A DNA stretch of 9,555 bases from Deltaproteobacteria bacterium (GTDB lineage: Bacteria > Desulfobacterota > DSM-4660 > Desulfatiglandales > HGW-15), in the NCBI GenBank assembly GCA_016926135.1, contig JAFGPH010000445.1, positions 1-9,555 on the forward strand, given 5' to 3'. The notes under the pieces are model-generated. The model made no database searches and was not told where the DNA came from. It saw nothing but the letters and a program-made list of their open reading frames with translations. The position numbers and the translations under genes are program-made. Of this stretch, positions 4,817 through 9,555 are shown piece by piece (the stretch's first letter is position 1; every line of letters begins with the position of its first letter).

Positions 4817-6235
4817 TCATGTCACAGCCAGGCTGCGGATCGCTTGAGCCACGGTTTTGAGTTCCCCGTCCTGGATGGTCCGCAAGTCCAGGAGCACCCG
4901 ATCCTTTTCCAGCCTGACGATAATGGGCGGATCATAGGCCCTGAGCCTTTCCCCTATGGCTTGGACCGAGAGCTCGCCGGGAATCAGGGACAGGAGCCTG
5001 CTCGGCATGGCTGCCATGGGAAGCGCGCCCCCGCCCACCTTGGAGTTTCCGTCCACCAGTTCAAGGGTGAACTTGCCGTGGTCGGGCCGTCCGATCATCC
5101 GGAGGAGCCGCCTGGCCTTGGCCCTCAATTCCGGGTACGGTTGAAGGATCATTCGGAGGGTGGGGATCTCCCGGACTGCGGTCCGCTCGTCGCGGTACAG
5201 GCGCAGGGTTTGCTCCAGGGCCACGAGGGTGAGCTTGTCGATCCGGAGCGCCCTGCTGAGCTGGTTCCTGCGGATGGCCTCCACCAGGTTCTTCCTCCCC
5301 AGAATGATCCCCGCCTGGGGCCCCCCCAGCATCTTGTCGCCGCTGAAGGTCACAAGGTCCACCCCCTGGGCCAGCACCTCGGAGACCGTCGGCTCTTTTA
5401 GGGTCCATCCGTATTTGGAGAAATCCACCAGGCACCCGCTGCCCAGGTCTTCCATGACGGGGATGCTGTACCGCCTCCCCAGATTGACCAGATCGACCGT
5501 GTTCACCTGCTGGGTGAATCCCACCACCTGGAAGTTGCTCTGGTGCACCTTCAGGAGCAGGCCGGTCTCCGGACCGATCACACCCTCGTAGTCTCTCATG
5601 TGGGTTTTGTTGGTGGTGCCCACTTCGATCATCCGGGCGCCGCTCCTGCGCATCACGTCGGGGATCCGGAAGGACCCGCCGATCTCCACCAATTGTCCGC
5701 GTGAGACAACGACCTCGCGGTCCCGGGCCAGGGTGTCCAGGGCCACGAGGACCGCGGCGGCGTTGTTGTTCACCACCATGGCCGCCTCGGCAGAGGTGAG
5801 CTCCTTCAGGATCCCCTCCACATGGCTGTACCGGCTGCCCCTCTTGCCCAAGCCGAGATCATACTCCAGATTGCTGTAGCCGCCCGCTACAGGACCCAGT
5901 TTCCCGAGGACCGGTTCCGCCAGGAGGGAACGCCCCAGGTTCGTGTGCACGACGACACCTGTGGCGTTGATGAGGGGCCTGAGGCTGGGGGCGCTCAGGC
6001 GGCGGGCGTTTTTTTCCACCTCCCCCAGGATCCGATCCAGGCTGAAAAGGTCTCCGTCCACATCCGGATGTCCGGTCTCAACCAGGATGCGAAGCCCTTC
6101 CAGCACCTGATGGACCGCGTTGAGGACGAGGTTTCGCGGGTAGACGGCGGAGATTTCAGAAAGCTTCGGACTGCTGAGGATACGGCCCACAGCCGGTATC
6201 CTTCTCAGCATTTCCCTTTTTTTCTCCGATTGCAT
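4817..6235 (-). CDS. selA: L-seryl-tRNA(Sec) selenium transferase
   Basis: A 472-residue PLP enzyme that converts seryl-tRNA(Sec) to selenocysteyl-tRNA(Sec) with selenophosphate; the E. coli protein has 463 residues and works as a decamer in the cytosol. The N-terminal tRNA-binding part starts RRIPAVGRIL (11-20). The core shows LINATGVVVHTNLGRS (88-103), VVNNNAAAVLVAL (154-166), SRGQLVEIGGSFRIPDVM (178-195), VGTTNKTH (205-212), MEDLGSGCLVD (261-271) and FSGDKMLGGPQAGI (297-310), where Lys301 is the expected PLP lysine. ATG 6235 has GAGGAG about 8 bases upstream. No selB, selD or tRNA-Sec lies within the window, so any partners are encoded elsewhere. Its presence means the organism likely makes selenoproteins. 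Confidence 0.96.
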   Translation of the reverse strand: MQSEKKREMLRRIPAVGRILSSPKLSEISAVYPRNLVLNAVHQVLEGLRILVETGHPDVDGDLFSLDRILGEVEKNARRLSAPSLRPLINATGVVVHTNLGRSLLAEPVLGKLGPVAGGYSNLEYDLGLGKRGSRYSHVEGILKELTSAEAAMVVNNNAAAVLVALDTLARDREVVVSRGQLVEIGGSFRIPDVMRRSGARMIEVGTTNKTHMRDYEGVIGPETGLLLKVHQSNFQVVGFTQQVNTVDLVNLGRRYSIPVMEDLGSGCLVDFSKYGWTLKEPTVSEVLAQGVDLVTFSGDKMLGGPQAGIILGRKNLVEAIRRNQLSRALRIDKLTLVALEQTLRLYRDERTAVREIPTLRMILQPYPELRAKARRLLRMIGRPDHGKFTLELVDGNSKVGGGALPMAAMPSRLLSLIPGELSVQAIGERLRAYDPPIIVRLEKDRVLLDLRTIQDGELKTVAQAIRSLAVT

Positions 6236-6296
6236 GGCGCATCTCCTCGGGGGCCGGCCCGATTTTTCATTTGCACGGGGTCAGGGCAAGTTTTTG

Positions 6297-6326
6297 TTGC
6301 AAAAGCCAAAAAAAATCTGGTACACT
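6297..6326 (+). promoter_or_regulatory. tRNA-His promoter
   Basis: TTGCAA (6297-6302), an 18-base A-rich spacer, then TACACT (6321-6326). Predicted transcription start falls about 8 bases before the tRNA, consistent with a short 5' leader removed by RNase P. Confidence 0.5.
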
Positions 6327-6340
6327 GGGGCAAAAATCAT

Positions 6341-6418
6341 GGTGGGTGTAGCTCAATTGGATAGAGCACTGGGTTGTGGCCCCAGAGGCCGTGGGTTCGA
6401 GCCCCATCACTCACCCCA
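6341..6418 (+). tRNA. tRNA-His (anticodon GTG)
   Basis: Full cloverleaf. The 8-bp acceptor GGTGGGTG pairs with CACTCACC (one G-U pair), including the extra G-1:C73 pair diagnostic of tRNA-His. The D arm is GCTC/GAGC, the anticodon arm CTGGG-TTGTGGC-CCCAG with GTG at 34-36, and the T arm GTGGG-TTCGAGC-CCCAT; CCA is encoded. Overall it closely parallels bacterial tRNA-His. It is transcribed alone, with a promoter just upstream and an intrinsic terminator just downstream. Confidence 0.97.
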
Positions 6419-6430
6419 GAGGTTTGACCA

Positions 6431-6460
6431 AAAACAGGGGGATTGCCCCCTGTTTTTTTA
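6431..6460 (+). terminator. Rho-independent terminator of tRNA-His
   Basis: AAACAGGGGG (6432-6441) and CCCCCTGTTT (6446-6455) form a perfect 10-bp stem with an ATTG loop; the 3' arm runs into a T7 tract (6453-6459). It begins 13 bases after the tRNA CCA end. Confidence 0.92.
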
Positions 6461-6596
6461 GATGATTTTCATGTTTTATAGCATGTTTTGCACTTCATGG
6501 AAAGCCTTATATTGATGGGCTTTCCCGGCGGTGTTTGCCTGGGGCGAGGGCCTGCTCTCCGGATTTGAAATCCCCGGGTCCTGAAAGAAAAAGAAA

Positions 6597-6624
6597 CCTC
6601 GCAAGTGCGACCTTTTGTGCGAGG
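6597..6624 (+). promoter_or_regulatory. 5'-UTR hairpin touching the receiver-gene Shine-Dalgarno
   Basis: CCTCGCA (6597-6603) and TGCGAGG (6618-6624) form a perfect 7-bp stem with a 14-base loop. The 3' arm shares two bases with the purine-rich ribosome site GGAGGGGG (6623-6630), so folding could limit initiation at 6639. The remaining leader (6461-6596) shows no gene and no promoter with normal spacing (TTGCAC at 6488 and TATATT at 6508 are only 14 bases apart). Confidence 0.3.
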
Positions 6625-6638
6625 AGGGGGTAAGGCGA

Positions 6639-7130
6639 ATGAGCGCACAGGGACTGCTGGATGGGAAGAAAGTTCTCATCGTCGATGATGAGCCGGATAT
6701 TCTGGCGACGTTGGAAGACCTGCTCTCCATGTGCGAGGTGGTGAAGGCTTCCAGCTTTGAAGAAGCAAAGGCTCATCTGGAGACCCGGGAGTTCGATCTG
6801 GCCGTTCTGGACATCATGGGCGTGAACGGCTATGAACTGCTGGCCATGTGCAACCGGAAGAACATCACGGCCGTTATGCTGACCTCCCACGCCCTCACAC
6901 CCCAGAACATTATCCAGTCCTTCAAGTCCGGCGCCGCATCCTTCATTCCCAAGGATCGGATTGCCGACATCCCCGTTATGCTGACGGATGTTCTGGAGGC
7001 CAAGGAAAAGGGCCAACATTTCTGGTCACGCTGGACGGCCAGACTCGGGGAGAGCTACTGGGAAAAGAAATTCGGACCGGGTTGGAAGGATGAGGACAAC
7101 AAGTTCTGGAAGGAGTTCAGTAACCTTTAG
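6639..7130 (+). CDS. Stand-alone response regulator receiver (CheY-like)
   Basis: A 163-residue protein with one receiver domain (about 8-125) and no DNA-binding or enzymatic output domain. Phosphorylation-site residues are complete: acidic Asp16/Asp17/Glu18 (VDDEPD), phospho-acceptor Asp58 (VLDIMG), Thr82 or Ser83 (MLTSHA) and Lys105 (FIPKDR). After the receiver comes a roughly 35-residue aromatic and charged tail (WSRWTARLGESYWEKKFG to FWKEFSNL) of unknown role. It probably acts by protein contact in a phosphorelay; no histidine kinase is in the window. ATG 6639 is preceded by GAGGAGGGGG; an upstream in-frame ATG at 6615 lacks such a site. It heads a unit with the 7153 and 7501 genes, 22 and 48 bases apart. 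Confidence 0.92.
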   Translation: MSAQGLLDGKKVLIVDDEPDILATLEDLLSMCEVVKASSFEEAKAHLETREFDLAVLDIMGVNGYELLAMCNRKNITAVMLTSHALTPQNIIQSFKSGAASFIPKDRIADIPVMLTDVLEAKEKGQHFWSRWTARLGESYWEKKFGPGWKDEDNKFWKEFSNL

Positions 7131-7152
7131 AAGAGGAGGGTGATAGGAAGGC

Positions 7153-7452
7153 ATGAAAAGGGGAGAGTCACCAAGGGAGGTGACCGTGGTCGGGTACGTG
7201 ACCCCGAGCAAGTGGGACCAGGACGAAAACGTGATCGGGGTCAGCATCGCAACGGATCAAGGGGACTATGCGGTGGAGATCGACAGGGTGGGAGAGGAAT
7301 TGTTTGACTTCGTGGATGATGTCGTGGAGGCGACGGGTCTGGTTGTCGCCGGCAAGGGGGGCTCCCATCGAATCAAGGTGACCGGCTACCGGATGGTGGA
7401 CGAGGTGGAGGAGGCCGCTCTGGGGGTTGAGGAAGAGGAAATGGAGCATTGA
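7153..7452 (+). CDS. Conserved-looking small acidic protein of unknown function, possibly OB-fold-like
   Basis: A 99-residue acidic protein that I do not recognise. Residues 9-82 alternate short predicted beta strands (VTVVGYVTP, VIGVSIATD, DYAVEID, EATGLVVAGK, HRIKVTGYRMV), and the pattern 'G.V.. / V.I.T / Y.V / VEATG.V / I.V..Y' resembles an OB-like small barrel; this is inference from pattern only. The C-terminus is a Glu-rich tail (VEEAALGVEEEEMEH). No signal peptide, membrane segment or cysteine cluster is visible. ATG 7153 follows GAGGAGGG and GGAAGG. It sits between a receiver and a PilZ gene in the same direction, so a signalling accessory role is possible. Confidence 0.75.
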   Translation: MKRGESPREVTVVGYVTPSKWDQDENVIGVSIATDQGDYAVEIDRVGEELFDFVDDVVEATGLVVAGKGGSHRIKVTGYRMVDEVEEAALGVEEEEMEH

Positions 7453-7500
7453 CGTCTCCGCAGGCAGAGAGGTCCGCCACAGAAGGGAGGATCGAGTCTG

Positions 7501-7839
7501 GTGAATCCCACAGACAGACGCACCAAGCCCAGGAACGAAGTTCGCTGGCGCGTGACCATTGAGACGGTTCAAGGGACCATAGAAGGGGAGACCCGGAATG
7601 TGTCGGTGGAGGGATTGTTTGTCTGCTGTGACGAACCCCTGAGACTTCAGGAGTCCTATCGCATCGCCATCCTTCCGCCCGGTCGCCCCGCCATCGGGGT
7701 CAAAGGGAAGGTTGTCTGGTCGGATGTCTATGGGATGGACAACGACAGTGTTTTCGGCATGGGTGTGTGCCTGGTAGAAGTCAGCGAGAAGGATCGGCAG
7801 TTCCTGGAAGAAACCTTCTCGCGACTATCTCCGGACTAG
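7501..7839 (+). CDS. PilZ domain protein (cyclic-di-GMP receptor)
   Basis: A 112-residue single-domain PilZ protein. The N-terminal RRTKPR provides the RxxxR clamp (Arg7, Arg11) and NVSVEG (33-38) the (D/N)xSxxG motif; together these bind cyclic-di-GMP. The barrel continues through IAILPPG, GVKGKVVWSD and GMGVCLVEVSEKDRQFLEE, as expected for the family. The GTG start at 7501 is preceded by GGGAGG at 7485-7490, slightly distant (10 bases), and gives the usual start just ahead of the RxxxR motif. It is the last gene of the receiver unit, so receiver phosphorylation and c-di-GMP may converge on one output such as motility, exopolysaccharide or pilus control. The output is not evident from sequence. 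Confidence 0.9.
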   Translation: MNPTDRRTKPRNEVRWRVTIETVQGTIEGETRNVSVEGLFVCCDEPLRLQESYRIAILPPGRPAIGVKGKVVWSDVYGMDNDSVFGMGVCLVEVSEKDRQFLEETFSRLSPD

Positions 7840-7868
7840 ACCCGGCCCGCGTTTCTTCGTGGCCGTGC

Positions 7869-7888
7869 GTGAAGGGCCTTTCCTTCAC
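7869..7888. terminator. Hairpin between convergent PilZ and MFS genes
   Basis: GTGAAGG (7869-7875) and CCTTCAC (7882-7888) form a perfect 7-bp stem with a 6-base loop, midway in the 89-bp gap between two converging genes. Usable from both strands; the absence of a long T tract makes intrinsic termination uncertain. Confidence 0.4.
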
Positions 7889-7928
7889 CGTCCGGCAGGA
7901 CGAGAGATCCCTGCAACGTGCTTCTTGC

Positions 7929-9368
7929 TCATCTGTCGACTCCTTTCCCGGGGTCTCCGGCATTCCTCCCGGCCTTCCGGCCCAGGAAGGAGAGCGCGAT
8001 GACGGGGATGCTCAGAAGGATCGACACCCCCAGGGCTTCATGAAGCGCGGAGGGTATGGCCGATCGGACCGCCTCGGACCAGGGCAGGCCCTGTCGGGTC
8101 AGATGCTCCTGTTGGATCGAGATCCGGTACGCGTAAAGGGTGCCGGCAAGGGCCATGCCCAGGGAAAGCCCCACCTGCCGCAGGGTGGCCATCAGGGCCG
8201 AAGCCGTTCCAAGCCGGGTCCTGGGGACGCTTCCCAGGATCAGGCTGTTGTTGGGCGGCTGAAACATCCCGATCCCCACACCCAGCAGGATCAATGCGGG
8301 AACAATGGCCTGTGCCCCGGTCTGCAGGTCAAAACCGAGCATAAAGACAAAGGAGAGCGTCATGACGGCCGCACCCGCCGCGGCAAACCAGGCTGCGCCC
8401 AGGCGGTCCGAAAGAGAACCGCTGATGGGGCCGGAAACGATGGTGGCCATGGAGTTGACCGCGAGCAGGAGACCCGCCTCCGAGGGCGTAAGCCGGATGG
8501 CCTCCAGGAAATAGAAGGGCATCACCAGGATGAAGAATGGGGCGGCGACAAAGGTGAGGAAAAGGGCGAGCGTGGCGTACCGGAACACCCTGTTCCTGAA
8601 GAGGGTGAGATCTATGATGGGATCCCGCACATGGTTTTCTATGTAGACAAAAGCGGCCAATAGCAGGATCCCGGTTCCGGTCCATGCCCAGACGGCGAAG
8701 GAAAGAAGACCCATCTCACTCACCCGGCTGACCCCGTAAGTCAGGCAGAGAATGCCGGTCGAAGAGGCAATTGCCCCCAGCCAGTCCAACTTCCCTGTCC
8801 AGGCCAGGGCCTCGTCCTTTCGGAGCATGAAAAGGCTCAAAAACAGGGATAGCAGGGTGATGGGCGCCCTCACATAAAAGATGGAGCGCCAGTCCAGCCA
8901 GTCCAGCAGAAGCCCTCCCAGGATAGGACCGATGACGAAACCGAGGGAAACCGCCACCCCCAGCAGGCCCATGCCTCGACCGGTCTCCGTGACGGGAAAC
9001 GCCTCCGTCACGAGGGCCGTGCTGCAGGAGATCAGCATGGCCGCACCCAGCCCCTGAAGGCATCGGAAGAGAATGAGATCGCCGATACCCCGGGCCAGGG
9101 AGCAGGCGACGAGTCCCAGGGTGAAGATCGCGATGCCCAGGACAAAGATCCTCTTGCGGCCCATGATGTCGCTGATTTTCCCCAGGATGAGCAGGAAGGT
9201 GGTGCTCACCAGGATGTAGCCCAGCGTGACCCACATCACGGTGGTCAGTTCCGCCTGAAAGACCCGGGTGAGGGTAGGGAAGGCGATGTTGGTGATGCTC
9301 GCATCCATGCTGGCCATGAGCAGCGCCACGGCCGCGGTGAGCATGACCTTCCACTTGTAGGCGTTCAC
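7929..9368 (-). CDS. DHA2-family MFS multidrug exporter (EmrB-like)
   Basis: A 479-residue polytopic inner-membrane protein with about 14 hydrophobic segments, the size of the DHA2 (EmrB/QacA) drug:H+ antiporters. Motifs: D1-like [16 protein letters not shown] (18-33, Asp22), motif A in loop 2-3 [11 protein letters not shown] (63-73) and antiporter motif [11 protein letters not shown] (143-152). [20 protein letters not shown], then [16 protein letters not shown] in the second half is also typical of this group. A short hydrophilic C-terminus ends in GDPGKGVDR. No membrane-fusion (EmrA) or outer-membrane partner is in the window, so it may act alone. The start is a GTG at 9368 that overlaps the stop of the upstream tRNA-binding-domain gene (GTGA, 9365-9368), suggesting translational coupling. 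Substrate unknown. Confidence 0.93.
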   Translation of the reverse strand: MNAYKWKVMLTAAVALLMASMDASITNIAFPTLTRVFQAELTTVMWVTLGYILVSTTFLLILGKISDIMGRKRIFVLGIAIFTLGLVACSLARGIGDLILFRCLQGLGAAMLISCSTALVTEAFPVTETGRGMGLLGVAVSLGFVIGPILGGLLLDWLDWRSIFYVRAPITLLSLFLSLFMLRKDEALAWTGKLDWLGAIASSTGILCLTYGVSRVSEMGLLSFAVWAWTGTGILLLAAFVYIENHVRDPIIDLTLFRNRVFRYATLALFLTFVAAPFFILVMPFYFLEAIRLTPSEAGLLLAVNSMATIVSGPISGSLSDRLGAAWFAAAGAAVMTLSFVFMLGFDLQTGAQAIVPALILLGVGIGMFQPPNNSLILGSVPRTRLGTASALMATLRQVGLSLGMALAGTLYAYRISIQQEHLTRQGLPWSEAVRSAIPSALHEALGVSILLSIPVIALSFLGRKAGRNAGDPGKGVDR

Positions 9369-9555
9369 GAGACCCGGTCCCCCGGCCGGAGTTCCGCATC
9401 GAAAGTCGCCACGGCAACACGGTCCTTGCCGACCCCGGCCAGGATCATGCCTTCGGAAAGACCGAACTTCATCTGCCGCGGTTTGAGGTTGGCCACCACC
9501 ATGACCTCTTTGCCTACCAGGGTACGGGGATCGGGGTAGGCGGAGCGAATGCCGG
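9365..9555 (-). CDS. metG: C-terminal tRNA-binding domain of methionyl-tRNA synthetase (partial)
   Basis: Only the last 62 codons lie in the window; the gene is cut by the window edge and the first whole codon starts at 9553. It reads [20 protein letters not shown], then [20 protein letters not shown] and ends [11 protein letters not shown]. This is the EMAPII/Trbp111-type OB-fold appended to many bacterial MetG proteins, which improves tRNA binding and dimerisation. The conserved NLKPR and SEGMILA motifs are plain. The same domain also exists as a stand-alone protein (CsaA or a MetG beta subunit), so the full-length gene could be one of those. It translates without a stop into the window edge and overlaps the MFS gene by 4 bases. 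Confidence 0.85.
   Translation of the reverse strand, partial: GIRSAYPDPRTLVGKEVMVVANLKPRQMKFGLSEGMILAGVGKDRVAVATFDAELRPGDRVS

Noticed and set aside
6391..6418. tRNA-His 3' end as attachment site for the recombinase
   Set aside because: The recombinase is almost 5 kb away with housekeeping genes between, and no second copy of the tRNA 3' end is seen in the window.
6461..6638. Cyclic-di-GMP (GEMM) riboswitch upstream of the receiver/PilZ unit
   Set aside because: I looked for the conserved class I core and paired elements and did not find them; only a simple hairpin is present.
7767..8663. 298-codon plus-strand frame overlapping the PilZ end and antisense to the exporter
   Set aside because: Gly/Arg/Asp/Gln-rich shadow of a membrane protein gene; no motif and no ribosome site.

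Overview
The window looks like a chromosomal piece of a moderately GC-rich anaerobic proteobacterium, most likely Desulfobacterota (former Deltaproteobacteria). This rests on gene content (SelA, a type II phosphomannose-isomerase cupin, a stand-alone receiver next to a PilZ protein, a TumE-type toxin) and on codon usage; no rRNA or other firm marker is present, so the assignment is an inference.

Layout. Positions 5-1790, all minus strand, look accessory: a toxin-antitoxin pair of the TumE / HVO_A0114 type with its own promoter and a palindromic operator candidate, then a tyrosine recombinase whose reading frame is broken in an eight-A run. Positions 1791-4040, also minus, hold a MscS-type channel, an Ldh2/MDH2-family NAD(P)H dehydrogenase and, directly after the dehydrogenase stop, a 213-bp remnant. 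The remnant fuses a piece of a second mscS copy in frame to a piece of a second dehydrogenase tail. It keeps the order of the full genes, so it reads as the residue of a tandem duplication followed by an internal deletion.

Positions 4041-6460 carry housekeeping genes: a divergent intergenic region, a small cupin (+), a palindromic spacer, selA (-), then a tRNA-His(GTG) gene (+) with a recognisable promoter and a clean intrinsic terminator. Positions 6639-7839 form a three-gene plus-strand unit: stand-alone receiver, small unknown protein, PilZ domain protein. This suggests a phosphorelay output combined with cyclic-di-GMP sensing. Positions 7929-9555 (minus) hold a 14-TM-type DHA2 drug exporter whose GTG start overlaps the stop of an upstream gene; only the C-terminal tRNA-binding domain of that gene (MetG type) lies inside the window.

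I see no CRISPR array, rRNA, complete insertion sequence or new multi-gene defence system. The most unusual items are the mscS/dehydrogenase chimera, the recombinase frameshift, the nearly leaderless toxin promoter with overlapping operator, and the dehydrogenase start region, where a perfect Shine-Dalgarno precedes an ATC codon.
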